Both the position numbers and the translations under genes were made by a program. DNA of 64,000 bases from assembly GCF_002234375.1 (NCBI RefSeq), contig NZ_NMQV01000013.1:1-64000 (forward strand). Reading direction: 5' to 3'. This DNA is from Pseudomonas fluvialis (lineage in GTDB: Bacteria > Pseudomonadota > Gammaproteobacteria > Pseudomonadales > Pseudomonadaceae). Shown piece after piece: positions 17,685 to 29,814 of the stretch (its first letter is position 1; each line of letters opens with the position of its first letter). The notes under the pieces are model-generated. The model was given only the letters and a program-made list of their open reading frames with translations, did not search any database and was not told the origin of the DNA.

Positions 17685-18605
17685 ATGCTGGAAATACGCC
17701 ACCTGAAGACCCTGCAAGCCCTGCGCGAAGCCGATAGCCTGGTTGAGGCGGCCGAACGCCTGCACTTGACGCAATCCGCGCTATCCCACCAGTTCAAGGA
17801 ACTGGAAAGCCAGCTGGGCCTGACCCTGTTCATCCGCAAGACCAAGCCGGTACGTTTCACCAGTGCCGGCCTGCGCCTGTTGCAACTGGCCGACGAAGCC
17901 CTGCCGCTGCTGCGCGGCGCCGAGCGCGACCTGGCGCGCCTGGCCGGCGGTACCGCAGGTCGCCTGCACATGGCCATCGAGTGCCACAGCTGCTTCCAGT
18001 GGCTGATGCCGACCATCGACCAGTTCCGCGATGCCTGGCCGGAAGTCGAGCTGGACCTGGCCTCGGGGTTTTCCTTCGCCCCGCTGCCGGCGCTGGCGCG
18101 TGGCGATCTTGACCTGGTGGTAACCGCCGACCCGGTGGAAATGCCCGGTATCACCTACGTACCGCTGTTCACCTACGAGGCCCTGCTGGCGGTTGCCAAC
18201 CAGCACCCCCTGGCCAGCCGCCCCTATGTGCAGGCCGAAGACCTGGCACGGGAAACCCTGATCACCTACCCCGTGGAACGCGACCGACTGGACGTCTTTA
18301 CCCGCTTCCTCGAGCCGGCCGATGTCGAACCGGCGCAGGTGCGCACCTCGGAACTCACGGTGATGATGATGCAACTGGTCGCCAGCGGACGCGGCGTATG
18401 CTGCCTGCCCAACTGGGCGCTGCACGAGTACAGCTCGCGTGGCTATGTGACCGCCAAGCGCCTGGGCGACAAGGGCCTGTACTGCACGCTGTTCGCCGCG
18501 ATTCGTGCCGACATGCTCGATGCGCCGTTCATGCGTGATTTCCTGCTCACCGCCAAGGACACCTCCTTTGCCACCCTGGCCGGGGTCAGCGCGGTGCGCG
18601 GATGA
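17685..18605 (+). CDS. metR: LysR-family regulator of methionine synthesis
   Basis: 306-residue LysR protein beginning MLEIRHLKTLQALREADSLVEAAERL, closely matching MetR N-termini, with the helix-turn-helix at about 18-37 (LTQSALSHQFKELE) and a C-terminal co-inducer domain that in MetR binds homocysteine. It is divergent from metE and overlaps trmO by four bases (ATGA). Confidence 0.95.
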   Translation: MLEIRHLKTLQALREADSLVEAAERLHLTQSALSHQFKELESQLGLTLFIRKTKPVRFTSAGLRLLQLADEALPLLRGAERDLARLAGGTAGRLHMAIECHSCFQWLMPTIDQFRDAWPEVELDLASGFSFAPLPALARGDLDLVVTADPVEMPGITYVPLFTYEALLAVANQHPLASRPYVQAEDLARETLITYPVERDRLDVFTRFLEPADVEPAQVRTSELTVMMMQLVASGRGVCCLPNWALHEYSSRGYVTAKRLGDKGLYCTLFAAIRADMLDAPFMRDFLLTAKDTSFATLAGVSAVRG

Positions 18606-19297
18606 GCATGCCACCCTACAGCGTCAGCCCGGTGGGCATCCTGCATTCCTGCTTCAAGGAAAAATTCGCCATTCCGCGCCAGCCACAACTGGCCCCGGCG
18701 GCCCGCGGCATCCTCGAACTGCTGCCACCGTTCAACACTGGCGAGGCCGTGGCCGGCCTCGAGCAGGTCAGTCATGTCTGGCTGATTTTCCTCTTCCACC
18801 AGGCGCTGGAAGACAAGCCGCGCCTCAAGGTGCGCCCGCCCCGCCTGGGCGGCAACCAGAGCATCGGCGTATTCGCCAGCCGCGCCACCCACCGCCCCAA
18901 CGGTATCGGCCAGTCGGTGGTGCGCCTGGACAAGGTGGAGACCGGCCGCCTGCACCTTTCCGGCATCGACCTGCTGGACGGCACGCCGATCCTCGACATC
19001 AAGCCCTATGTGCCCTATGCCGACAGCCTGCCCGAGGCACGCAATGCCATTGCCCCGCAGGCGCCGCAAGCCATTGCCGTCAGTTGGCAGGCCGCCGCCC
19101 GCCAGTCCGCCGTACAGCATGCCCAGCGCCTGCAGCAGCCGCTCTGCGAGCTGATCGAACAGTGCCTGGCGCAGGACCCGCGTCCGGCCTATCAGCAACC
19201 CGACGCGCAACGCCGCTACGGCGTACGCCTGTGGGATGTGGAGGTGCACTGGCACTACCCGCAGCCGGGACATATCTGTGTGCTGGCCGTGGGCTGA
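18602..19297 (+). CDS. trmO: tRNA (N6-threonylcarbamoyl-A37)-N6-methyltransferase
   Basis: SAM-dependent enzyme of the TrmO/TsaA (YaeB) family that methylates t6A37 in threonine tRNAs. The 231-residue protein has the single beta-barrel family's signature ATHRPNGIGQS near residue 100, DLLDGTPILDIKPYVPYAD near 124-142, and the usual C-terminal extension. It is translationally coupled to metR; a regulatory link is not obvious. Confidence 0.93.
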   Translation: MSMPPYSVSPVGILHSCFKEKFAIPRQPQLAPAARGILELLPPFNTGEAVAGLEQVSHVWLIFLFHQALEDKPRLKVRPPRLGGNQSIGVFASRATHRPNGIGQSVVRLDKVETGRLHLSGIDLLDGTPILDIKPYVPYADSLPEARNAIAPQAPQAIAVSWQAAARQSAVQHAQRLQQPLCELIEQCLAQDPRPAYQQPDAQRRYGVRLWDVEVHWHYPQPGHICVLAVG

Positions 19298-19308
19298 GGC
19301 GCCGCCTG

Positions 19309-19779
19309 TCAGGTGCGTGCCTTGCTGCTCACCAGCCAATAGGTAATGCCTAGCGCCAGGACAATGCCAGCAATGCCGAACAGATAACCCGGCTCGATCA
19401 CGCTGGTATCGAGCACGATCACCTTGCGTGCCACGGCCATCAGTGCGGTGGCAATCACCAGCTTGACGTGTATGACGTCGTCACGCAGGTACAGGGTGAT
19501 ATTGGCGAAGATCTCGATGGCAATGAGCACCGCCAGGAAGGCGGCGAACACGGCAAAAATATCATTCAGGTTGAGCAGCATGAACGGCGGCGCCATCAAC
19601 CGCTGGTACAGCACCATCACCACGTCGGCTATGCACCACATGATCACCAGCACCATGAGGATCGCCAGCAGGCGAATCATCTGGCGAATGACCGCATGCA
19701 GGTGACGGAGCAGCGGGTCACTCTGCAGTTCGCTGAGATGGTTATCCGGTGCTTCGCCCGGCGGGGTTTCTGTCGACAT
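19309..19779 (-). CDS. PsiE-family inner-membrane protein
   Basis: 156-residue protein with four predicted transmembrane helices (about residues 35-55, 70-92, 105-123, 130-148), matching the phosphate-starvation-inducible PsiE family, whose biochemical role is unknown. The ATG at 19779 has a near-perfect Shine-Dalgarno (AAGGAGG, six bases away), preferred over a TTG two codons upstream. It converges on trmO with an 11-base gap. Confidence 0.8.
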   Translation of the reverse strand: MSTETPPGEAPDNHLSELQSDPLLRHLHAVIRQMIRLLAILMVLVIMWCIADVVMVLYQRLMAPPFMLLNLNDIFAVFAAFLAVLIAIEIFANITLYLRDDVIHVKLVIATALMAVARKVIVLDTSVIEPGYLFGIAGIVLALGITYWLVSSKART

Positions 19780-19878
19780 GCTCAACCTCCTTGCGACGCG
19801 GCGTGCGGCCCTGTCTTCTTACTAGCACAGGCTGCACGTCTTGCCGCAAACGGATGATTACCGCATGCGACGAGCCAC

Positions 19879-22266
<2,388 letters not shown>

Positions 22267-22267
22267 T

Positions 22268-22278
22268 CAAGCGGCAAG
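22268..22278. repeat. Copy of the CAAGCGGCAAG intergenic repeat
   Basis: The 11-mer CAAGCGGCAAG also occurs twice, overlapping, at 2-19, and a shorter form is at 5481-5490 before kdsA's end. All copies are intergenic or at gene ends. Confidence 0.4.
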
Positions 22279-22295
22279 TTCCACGCGGCAAGAAA

Positions 22296-22339
22296 GCAAA
22301 AAGCCCCAAGCCAAGCGATTAACCTGTGGCTTGAGGCTT
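22296..22339 (-). terminator. Rho-independent terminator between zipA and ligA
   Basis: 12-bp arms AAGCCCCAAGCC (22301-22312) and GGCTTGAGGCTT (22328-22339) pair with one mismatch around a 15-base loop. On the minus strand the stem ends in GCTTTTTGC. It lies between two same-strand genes, so ligA must depend on read-through or its own promoter. Confidence 0.65.
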
Positions 22340-22357
22340 GTAGCGTACCGCGGTGGT

Positions 22358-23179
22358 CTAGCGTTTCTGGGTCATGTGCTTGCGTTCGAAATCGACGATA
22401 CGCTGGCGGTAGTGCTCGATGGTCTGCGCAGTCAGCACACTGCGCTGGTCGTCCTTGAGGTCGCCTTCCAGCTCGCTGGACAGCTTGCGCGCCGCAGCCA
22501 CCATCAGATCGAAGGCCTGTTTGGGATAGCGCGGGCCGGGCAGGCCGAGGAAGAAGCTGACCGCACGGGTGCTGAACAGGTCCATGTCATCCAGGTCGAA
22601 AGTACCCGGCTTGACACCGTTGGCCATGGAGAACAGCACTTCACCATTGCCGGCCATGCTCTCGTGGCGATGAAAAATGTCCATCTCGCCAAAGCGCAGA
22701 CCACTTTCCAGGATGCTCTGCAGCAGCGCCGGCCCCTTGAAGCCTTCCGGATGGCGGGCCACCACATTGATCACCAGCACTTCCTCTACCGGCGGCAGGT
22801 CTTTCTGGCTGTTCGCGGCCGGCTTGGCCGCGGCGCTTTCCTCGACCGGAGTGAGCAGGGTCGGTACCGGCTCCTCGCTGTCTAGCTCCAGGTCGCCCTG
22901 GCGGGGCTCGACACCACGGCGTTTGTTGATGTCCTTGGCGCTGAACGACGGCAGGTCCTGCTCGTCGAAGGTCGGTTCCTGGTCACGCTTGACCACGCGT
23001 ACCGGGCCGAGCAGGTTGGGATCGACCGGTTCGTCATCCGGCAATTCACTCAGGCTGCGGTCAAGCTTGAACTTGAGCTTGCCCTTGCCGCCACTCATAC
23101 GTCGCCAGCCGTCGAACAGGATGCCGGCAATCACCACGACACCGATGACAATCAACCATTCACGCAAGCCAAAATCCAT
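22358..23179 (-). CDS. zipA: Cell division protein ZipA
   Basis: 273-residue FtsZ anchor: N-terminal transmembrane helix (about residues 6-24, [21 protein letters not shown]), a charged and proline-rich linker, and the C-terminal FtsZ-binding domain (about 130-265). The ATG at 23179 places the membrane helix at the N-terminus; a longer frame upstream is not used. Located between smc and ligA, its usual neighbours in Pseudomonas. Confidence 0.95.
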   Translation of the reverse strand: MDFGLREWLIVIGVVVIAGILFDGWRRMSGGKGKLKFKLDRSLSELPDDEPVDPNLLGPVRVVKRDQEPTFDEQDLPSFSAKDINKRRGVEPRQGDLELDSEEPVPTLLTPVEESAAAKPAANSQKDLPPVEEVLVINVVARHPEGFKGPALLQSILESGLRFGEMDIFHRHESMAGNGEVLFSMANGVKPGTFDLDDMDLFSTRAVSFFLGLPGPRYPKQAFDLMVAAARKLSSELEGDLKDDQRSVLTAQTIEHYRQRIVDFERKHMTQKR

Positions 23180-23416
23180 GTGCGTCACTATCCCCGAAAA
23201 AAGATGAAAAGGGCATTGAGCGGGGCTTGAACCCCACCTCACCGGACGATTCGCATGCTCCCGGAAGCCACTGCAACACGCTGTTCTGCATGGCGTTTTT
23301 GAGCACGGTAAAAAAGTGTGCCTAAGCTAGCATGAGCCACGCCCTCTTTGCACCGTCTGGCGTTGCTCCACGCGCATTGATTTGCATCACTTTTTGCTAC
23401 GGGGCGGGCTGATCGC

Positions 23417-26400
23417 TCAACTTTCCACCAACTGCATGGCCTCGGCCACATCCACCGCCACCAGGCGCGAGCAGCCTGGCTCGTGCATCGTCACCCCCAT
23501 CAGCTGCTCAGCCATTTCCATGGCGATCTTGTTGTGGGTGATGTAGATGAACTGCACCTTCTCGGACATCTCCTTGACCAGCCGGGCGTAGCGGCCGACG
23601 TTGGCATCATCCAGCGGTGCATCCACTTCGTCGAGCATGCAGAACGGTGCCGGGTTGAGCTGGAAGATGGCGAATACCAGGGCCAGCGCGGTGAGTGCCT
23701 TCTCGCCACCGGAGAGCAGGTGGATGGTGCTGTTTTTCTTGCCCGGTGGACGCGCCATGATGGCCACGCCGGTATCCAGCAGGTCCTCGCCGGTCAGCTC
23801 CAGGTAGGCGTGACCGCCGCCGAACACCTTGGGGAACAGCGCCTGCAGGCCGGCGTTGATCTGCTCGAAGGTGTCCTTGAAGCGGTTGCGGGTTTCCTTG
23901 TCGATCTTGCGGATGACGTTTTCCAGGGTCTCCAGCGCCTCGACCAGGTCGTCGTTCTGCGCGTCCAGATAGCGCTTGCGCTCGGACTGCTGCTGGTACT
24001 CGTCGATCGCCGCCAGGTTGATCGCACCGAGGCGGGCAATACGTCCGGCCAGCTGTTCCAGCTGCTGCTCCCAGGCCAGCTCTGCGGCCTCTGCCGGCAG
24101 ACTGGCCAGCACGCCATGCAGGTCATAGCCATCGCTGTGCAACTGCTCGGCCAGCGCCTTGCGCCGTACATCCAGCCCTTGCCAGTCGAGGCGCTGCTGT
24201 TCGATCTGGCCGCGCAGCAACTGGGCCTGCTGTTCGGCCTGGCTGCGGCGTTTTTCCTGCTCGCGCAGCTCACGGTCGGCATCATCCAGGGCATGCCGCG
24301 CCAGGCGCAGTTCATCATCCACGGCCAGACGCCGCTCAAGCAGCTCTTCCAACTTCAGACGCAGCTCTTCGAGGGGCGCTTCGCCCTCCTCCAGGTTCAG
24401 CTGCAACTGTTCGCGGCGCTCGAGGCTGCGCTCGAACTGCAGCTCCAGACGCTCCAGGGCCTGGCGGGTGGACACCTGTTGGGCCTGCAGGGAGCCCAGG
24501 CGCAAGGCCAGCTGGTGGGCATGATCCTTGTGCTGGCGGGCAGTTTGCCGCTGGCGGTCGAGCTGTTCGCGCAACTGATCGCGACGCCCCAGCAACTGTT
24601 CGCGCTGCTCGCTGTCGCTGGCCATGCTGTCCAGGGCATCTTGCAGGGCCAGGCGCGCTTCGCCCAGTTGTTCCTGCTCCACGGCCTGCTGCTCAACCAG
24701 CTCGGCCTGCTCCTGCTGCAGGCGCTCACGGCGCAGCAGGAGTTGTTCGTTGCGTGCCTGCAGGGCCGACAGGCGCGCCTGCAGATCAGCCAGCAGGCGC
24801 GCCTGTTCGGCCAGTTGCCGGCGCTGCTGGTCACGCTGCTGCTCCAGCCTGTGCTGCTGCTCGCGCAACTGCTGCAGCCGGGCATCCTGCTCGTCGAAGC
24901 GCTGTTCGGCCTGCGCACAGGCTTCCTGCAGGTCCGCAATCTCCTGGCCACGTGCCAGCAGGCCGCTGTCACTGGCAGCAGCACGTCGCACCCGTAGGAA
25001 GTGCCGTCCCACCCAGTAGCCATCGCGGCTGACCAGGCTCTCCCCGGCTGCCAGGCCGGCGCGCGCCGCCAGGGCCTGTTCCAGGCTGTCCACAGTACGC
25101 ACCTGGGCCAGCCAGGGCGACAGATCGAACGCAGCCTGTACTTTATCAAGCAGGCTGCCCGGCAGCCTGACGCCGCCGGCATTCAGCTGCAACAGGCGCA
25201 GTTCACCCTCGCTCAGGCTGGCCAGCGGCAGGCTGGCAAAGTCATCCAGCAATAGCGCCTGCAGGTCGGCACCCAGCACGGTTTCCACCGCCAGCTCCCA
25301 GCCGGCCTCGACGCGCAAGCCTTCGGCCAGGCGCGGCCGTTGCGTCAATCCTTGCTCATGCAGCCAATCACTTGCCCCCTGCGCGGGGTTCAATGCGGCC
25401 TGTTGCAGCGCTTCCAGCGAGGCCAGCCGGCCATTCAGCCGCTGCAGCTCGCCCTGGGCCTGTTGTTGCGCCTGCTGGGCCTGCTGCAACTGTTCACGCA
25501 CCTGCAGCAACTGCTCGCCGGTCAGTTGCTCGGCGTCCTGCAATATGAGCTGCGCCTGCGCTGCCTCAGCATGCTGCACCTGCAGCGTCTGCAGCTCCGC
25601 CTCCTGCGGCGCGCTGGCCAAGTGAGCCTGCTCATCGCGCAGACGCCGCTCCCGCTCGCCCAGGCGCTCCAGGCTCTGTTCCAGTTGGCTGATCCGCGCC
25701 TGCTGGACTTCTGCCTGGCGGCGCGGCTCGGCACTGCGCTGGTTGAAGGCGTCCCACTGTTCCTGCCAGGCGTGCATGGCCGCTTCGGCCTCTTCCAGCG
25801 CCGCAGCACCTTCTTCGGCCGCCGCACTGGCTTCCTCCTGCTCCGGCAGCAACAGCTCCAGCTCTTCTTCCAGAGTGGCCAGCAAGGTACGGTCATGGCC
25901 CAGGTGCGACTCGGTTTCCAGACGCTGCCGCTCAGCCTCGCGCAGGTCGTCCTGCAACTGACGCAGACGCTGCTGGCCATGCTGGATGGCCTGTTCGACA
26001 CGGGCAATATCGCCGCCCACCGAGTAGAAACGCGCCTGCACCTGGTTGAAGCGCTCGGACAGTTCATGATAGCCGTCGCGCAGGCGCTCGATGGCCGCAT
26101 CGGCATTGCGCTGTTCGGCCTGCAGGGCCTCGTAGGCCACCGCCTGGTCGCCGATCATCGCTTCGCGCTGGCCTGCCTGGAGGTTCAGCGCCTGCCACTT
26201 GAGCGCGGCCAGCTGGGCCTTGAGCTGCCGCTCCTCGGCCTTGTATTCCTGATATTTTTCTGCCGCCTGAGCCTGGCGATGCAGGCGTTCGAGCTGACGC
26301 TCCAGCTCCTCGCGCAGATCGGTCAGGCGTGCCAGGTTCTCATGGGTACGCCGGATACGGTTCTCGGTCTCGCGACGGCGCTCCTTGTACTTGGAGATGC

Positions 26401-26905
26401 CCGCCGCTTCCTCGATGAAATTGCGCAGGTCCTCGGGCTTGGCTTCGATCAGCTTGCTGATCATGCCCTGCTCGATGATCGAGTAGCTGCGTGGCCCCAG
26501 ACCGGTGCCGAGAAAGATATCGGTGATATCACGGCGCCGACACTTGCTGCCGTTGAGGTAGTAGCTGTTCTGCCCGTCGCGGGTGACCTTGCGGCGGATG
26601 GATATCTCGGCAAAGGCAGCGTATTCGCCAACCAGCGAATTGTCGCTGTTGTCGAAAATCAGCTCGATGGACGCCTGGGTCACCGGCTTGCGGGTGTTGG
26701 AGCCATTGAAGATGACGTCGGTCATCGACTCGCCCCGGAGGTTCTTCGCCGAACTCTCGCCCATCACCCAACGTACAGCATCGATGATGTTGGACTTGCC
26801 ACAGCCGTTGGGGCCGACGACCGCGGCCATGTTGCTGGGAAAACTGACTGTAGTGGGATCAACGAACGACTTGAAACCGGCCAGTTTGATGCACTTCAGG
26901 CGCAT
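23417..26905 (-). CDS. smc: Chromosome segregation protein SMC
   Basis: 1162-residue condensin ATPase. Walker A GPNGCGKSN near residue 32, long coiled coil to about 500, hinge (about 500-640), return coiled coil, then the ABC signature LLSGGEKALTALAL and Walker B CMLDEVDAPLDD near 1090. It forms a condensin with ScpA and ScpB (not in the window). The last bases of the GntR gene upstream overlap its start by 10 bases. The codon pattern is rich in Gln/Leu/Glu/Arg as expected for the coiled coils. Confidence 0.97.
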   Translation of the reverse strand: MRLKCIKLAGFKSFVDPTTVSFPSNMAAVVGPNGCGKSNIIDAVRWVMGESSAKNLRGESMTDVIFNGSNTRKPVTQASIELIFDNSDNSLVGEYAAFAEISIRRKVTRDGQNSYYLNGSKCRRRDITDIFLGTGLGPRSYSIIEQGMISKLIEAKPEDLRNFIEEAAGISKYKERRRETENRIRRTHENLARLTDLREELERQLERLHRQAQAAEKYQEYKAEERQLKAQLAALKWQALNLQAGQREAMIGDQAVAYEALQAEQRNADAAIERLRDGYHELSERFNQVQARFYSVGGDIARVEQAIQHGQQRLRQLQDDLREAERQRLETESHLGHDRTLLATLEEELELLLPEQEEASAAAEEGAAALEEAEAAMHAWQEQWDAFNQRSAEPRRQAEVQQARISQLEQSLERLGERERRLRDEQAHLASAPQEAELQTLQVQHAEAAQAQLILQDAEQLTGEQLLQVREQLQQAQQAQQQAQGELQRLNGRLASLEALQQAALNPAQGASDWLHEQGLTQRPRLAEGLRVEAGWELAVETVLGADLQALLLDDFASLPLASLSEGELRLLQLNAGGVRLPGSLLDKVQAAFDLSPWLAQVRTVDSLEQALAARAGLAAGESLVSRDGYWVGRHFLRVRRAAASDSGLLARGQEIADLQEACAQAEQRFDEQDARLQQLREQQHRLEQQRDQQRRQLAEQARLLADLQARLSALQARNEQLLLRRERLQQEQAELVEQQAVEQEQLGEARLALQDALDSMASDSEQREQLLGRRDQLREQLDRQRQTARQHKDHAHQLALRLGSLQAQQVSTRQALERLELQFERSLERREQLQLNLEEGEAPLEELRLKLEELLERRLAVDDELRLARHALDDADRELREQEKRRSQAEQQAQLLRGQIEQQRLDWQGLDVRRKALAEQLHSDGYDLHGVLASLPAEAAELAWEQQLEQLAGRIARLGAINLAAIDEYQQQSERKRYLDAQNDDLVEALETLENVIRKIDKETRNRFKDTFEQINAGLQALFPKVFGGGHAYLELTGEDLLDTGVAIMARPPGKKNSTIHLLSGGEKALTALALVFAIFQLNPAPFCMLDEVDAPLDDANVGRYARLVKEMSEKVQFIYITHNKIAMEMAEQLMGVTMHEPGCSRLVAVDVAEAMQLVES

Positions 26906-27573
26906 GGGACGCTCTCACTGTCGGCCAGGGCATCCAGCACCAGGCTGCAGTTGTGCCGCACATAGGCTTCCAGCAGCTGTACCGCGCGCTGTTCGTCACG
27001 AATCAGCAGCAACGGCAACAGCGCATCGAAGGTTTCCACCAGGCGGCGCATCTCCGAACGGCGCCGTTCAAGGATCAGGTGGTAGGTGCGACTGACCGCC
27101 GGCAAGAGATTTTCCAGGGTCTCCTGCAGAAAAGGGTTGTCGGCGAAGGGAAAGGCGGCACGCATCAGCTCGAAGCTATGGCTGACAAAGGCATCAATAT
27201 CGTCCTTGGCCAAGCAGGCGTGCAGGCGCTGCTGGATGTCCTCGAAGACCTGCAACTGGGCCGGTTCGCGCCAATTGCGCAGGGTCGCCCGGCAGAGCAT
27301 GGCATAAAGCTGGGCAAGTAATTCGTAGAGGCTGCGCACATGGCGCGGACTCAGGGCACTGACCTGGGCGCCGCGATGCGGGAGAATTTCCACCAGATGC
27401 CGGCGCTGCAGGATCAGCAGGGCTTCGCGCACTGAACTGCGACTGACCTGTAGTGCCTGGGTGACCTTGACTTCGCCTATGCGCTCGCCGGCCGGCAATT
27501 CACCACGAATGATACGCTCGGCCAGATGCTGGGCGATCTGCTCGGCGAGGCTGTCCTGTGCCTTGGCTGTCAT
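26896..27573 (-). CDS. GntR-family (FCD/FadR subfamily) transcriptional regulator
   Basis: 225-residue regulator: N-terminal winged helix (about 8-75, with AERIIRGELPAGERI and VSRSSVREALLIL) and a C-terminal all-helical FCD effector domain. It overlaps the smc start by 10 bases and lies downstream of an AraC regulator gene. Its target is unknown; in P. aeruginosa a GntR gene also precedes smc, so the position is ancestral. A longer frame upstream lacks family similarity and was trimmed to MTAKAQD. Confidence 0.87.
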   Translation of the reverse strand: MTAKAQDSLAEQIAQHLAERIIRGELPAGERIGEVKVTQALQVSRSSVREALLILQRRHLVEILPHRGAQVSALSPRHVRSLYELLAQLYAMLCRATLRNWREPAQLQVFEDIQQRLHACLAKDDIDAFVSHSFELMRAAFPFADNPFLQETLENLLPAVSRTYHLILERRRSEMRRLVETFDALLPLLLIRDEQRAVQLLEAYVRHNCSLVLDALADSESVPCA

Positions 27574-27610
27574 GGCGCTCTCTGTGGCTGGGGGCGTGCG
27601 GGGGCGCAGT

Positions 27611-28657
27611 CTAGCAAGGGCGTGCGTCGTTCTGGTAGCCCGCTGGCGTCTGGCAGGCCGAGGGTGGAACGCCTTGCCAACGCTTGAAGGCACGGCGGAA
27701 GTTGGCTACATCGCGGTAACCCAGGCTGCATGCGATCGCCTGGATACTCAGCCGGCCGGCTCGCAAGTGTTCCAGGGCCAGGCGATGACGCAACTGGTCG
27801 AGCAACTGCTGGAAGGATGTGCCTTCGGCCTGCAGATGACGATGCAGGGTGCGCGGGGTCATGTGCAGCAGGCGCGCGGTGGCCTGCAGACCAGGTAGTG
27901 CCTGCTGGCGCTCCAGGAGCAGACGCTGCACGCGGGTGGTCAGGCTGCCCTGCGCCTGGCGAGCCGTATCAAGTCGCAGCAGTTCACGCTGACACAGCTG
28001 TTCGGCTTCGCGAAAGGCTTGCGGATCAGCCAGTTGCAAGGGCTGGTCGAGCAGTGCCGCGTCCAGGGTTACCGCCGCCCAGGGCTGGGCATAGCGTACC
28101 GGGCAGCCAAACAGCTCGCTGGCCAGGGCGGCATAGGCCGGCTCGGCAAAGGGAAAGCTGACCTGGCGCAAGCGCACACCGCCGGGGCTGAGGGCAACAA
28201 ACAGATTGCTGATCGCCAGCAGCACCGCCTCCAGCAAGCTATGTTCGCTGCGCCCCAGCGCGTACACGCTGCGCACCTGCAGATGCAGACAACCCGCTGC
28301 AGGCTCGGCCAACTGCTGCAGGGTCACCAGCGAGGTAGGCAGGGCCAGGTACTGTTCGACCAGGCCAATCGCCTGGCGTAGCGATTCGCTCTGCAGTGCC
28401 GCGTAGCCGAGGATGCCATGACTGCCCACACGCAGGCGCTCGCCAAGCAGCAAGCCGAAGGCCGGCTCGCCGGTAGCCTGCAGCGCAGCCTCCAATAGGG
28501 CACGCAGGTGCGTCAGGTCGGCCATGAACGCACTGTCGGCCAACTGCGCCGAGTGCAGTCCGGCCTGCCGCAGGCAATCTTCGACATCCCCGCCCATCAC
28601 GGCGATCTGCTCGACAACCAGCCGCAGGTATTGCACCGGCAGGGTGAAGCGACTCAT
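27611..28657 (-). CDS. AraC-family regulator (OruR-type, arabinose-binding-like N-domain)
   Basis: 348-residue regulator with an N-terminal domain of the OruR/ArgR-like AraC subgroup (about 1-200) and a C-terminal double helix-turn-helix (about 235-335; LLHMTPRTLHRHLQAEGTSFQQLLDQLR, then CSLGYRDVANFRRAFKRWQGVPPS). It is divergent from the reductase/hydroxylase pair, and two direct repeats lie in the shared gap, so it probably activates that pair in response to a hydrophobic substrate. The function is inferred from context. Confidence 0.87.
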   Translation of the reverse strand: MSRFTLPVQYLRLVVEQIAVMGGDVEDCLRQAGLHSAQLADSAFMADLTHLRALLEAALQATGEPAFGLLLGERLRVGSHGILGYAALQSESLRQAIGLVEQYLALPTSLVTLQQLAEPAAGCLHLQVRSVYALGRSEHSLLEAVLLAISNLFVALSPGGVRLRQVSFPFAEPAYAALASELFGCPVRYAQPWAAVTLDAALLDQPLQLADPQAFREAEQLCQRELLRLDTARQAQGSLTTRVQRLLLERQQALPGLQATARLLHMTPRTLHRHLQAEGTSFQQLLDQLRHRLALEHLRAGRLSIQAIACSLGYRDVANFRRAFKRWQGVPPSACQTPAGYQNDARPC

Positions 28658-28690
28658 GGCGGGCTCCCGTGGCACGGCAAGGTGGCCACA

Positions 28691-28718
28691 ATGTCAATTA
28701 ATGACCCCTTTATGTCAA
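28691..28718 (+). promoter_or_regulatory. Candidate AraC-type operator, two direct repeats
   Basis: The heptamer ATGTCAA occurs twice, at 28691-28697 and 28712-28718, exactly 21 bases apart, i.e. two helical turns. This spacing is typical of direct half-sites bound by AraC/XylS proteins. They lie in the 145-base gap between the divergent AraC gene and the reductase gene, upstream of a TATGCT that could be a -10 element. Confidence 0.5.
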
Positions 28719-28802
28719 CCGTACACCTCCACCCACGCGGCACACACTTTCTATGCTGTAAGCACTTCCGTGAGATCTTCTCTTGTCTATCGAGGAATCT
28801 GC

Positions 28803-29804
28803 ATGTTCGCCTTCTTGCGGCGCGCGCAACCCAGTCAGGCGCAGGTCAACCAGCAATCCATCCAGGTAGCACCTGGCGAGTCACTGTTGCAGGCTGCCTT
28901 GCGCCATGGCCTGGATTTCCCCCATGGCTGCCGGGTAGGCGCCTGCGCCAGTTGCAAGTGCCAGCTACGGGCCGGCCAGGTGCGCGAACTGACCGACAGC
29001 AGCTATGTACTGAGCGCCGCCGAACGTGCAGCGGGCTACATCCTGGCGTGCCAGAGCGTGCCGCAGGGAGACATCCGGGTGAGCCTGGCTGAACCAGTGC
29101 GCCAGGTGGCCGGGCAGATTACCGGCCAACGGGCACTCACCCGAGACATCATGCACTTACAGGTACAACTGGCCGAACCACTGGACTATCGCGGCGGGCA
29201 ATACGCCGAGCTGTGCCTGGACAGTCTGCCCGGCGTATGGCGCTGCTATTCCTTCGCCAGCCCGGCCAGCCCTGACGGCCAGGTCAGTTTCTTTATCCGC
29301 CGCCTGGTCAACGGGCGCTTTTCCACACGCCTGCACGACGACTTGCGCGGCACAGGCCTGAGCCTGCGCGGCCCGCGTGGCGAGTGCTACCTGCGTGCGG
29401 GTCATGGGCCATTACTCCTGGTGGCTGCCGGCAGTGGACTGGCGCCCCTTCTCACCCTGCTGCAGGAGGCGCTGGCCGATGGCTGCCAGCGTCCGGTACG
29501 GCTGTTGTTCGGCGCCCGCCGCCAGGACGACCTGTATGCCCTGGAGCAGATCGCCCAACTCGCCAGGCAGTGGCCGGGCACCTTCAGCTTTACCCCGGTG
29601 CTCTCGCAAGAGCCCTGCGACAGCAACTGGCGCGGCGCACGCGGCTCGCTGCTCGCGCAACTGCCCCAACCAACAAGCAGCGATACCCAGGCCTACCTGT
29701 GCGGGCCTGTTGGCCTGGTTGAGGATGTCAGCCAGCACCTGCAACGCCAGGGCCTGGCAGCCGCGCAGATTCACAGCGACCCGTTCAGCCCCGCCAGCGA
29801 CTAG
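28803..29804 (+). CDS. XylA-like NAD(P)H ferredoxin reductase (electron transfer component)
   Basis: 333-residue fused protein. An N-terminal plant-type [2Fe-2S] domain has Cys 43, 48, 51 and 83 (C-x4-C-x2-C-x31-C). An FAD domain follows with RCYS at 147-150, then an NAD(P) domain with AAGSGLAPLLTLL and a C-terminal CGPVGLVED. This domain order is that of xylene monooxygenase reductase XylA. ATG at 28803 has GAGGAA six bases upstream; longer in-frame extensions cross the regulatory gap. It ends 10 bases before the hydroxylase gene, its presumed partner. Confidence 0.88.
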   Translation: MFAFLRRAQPSQAQVNQQSIQVAPGESLLQAALRHGLDFPHGCRVGACASCKCQLRAGQVRELTDSSYVLSAAERAAGYILACQSVPQGDIRVSLAEPVRQVAGQITGQRALTRDIMHLQVQLAEPLDYRGGQYAELCLDSLPGVWRCYSFASPASPDGQVSFFIRRLVNGRFSTRLHDDLRGTGLSLRGPRGECYLRAGHGPLLLVAAGSGLAPLLTLLQEALADGCQRPVRLLFGARRQDDLYALEQIAQLARQWPGTFSFTPVLSQEPCDSNWRGARGSLLAQLPQPTSSDTQAYLCGPVGLVEDVSQHLQRQGLAAAQIHSDPFSPASD

Positions 29805-29814
29805 GAGCGCCACC

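Noticed and set aside
23200..23260. tRNA T-arm-like sequence (GGGGTTCAAGCCCC on the minus strand) between zipA and smc
   Set aside because: No matching acceptor, D or anticodon arms could be drawn around it; most likely chance or a small hairpin.
23483..24997. 504-codon Leu/Gln-rich frame opposite smc
   Set aside because: Hydrophobic-looking only because it is the complement of Gln/Glu-rich coiled coil.
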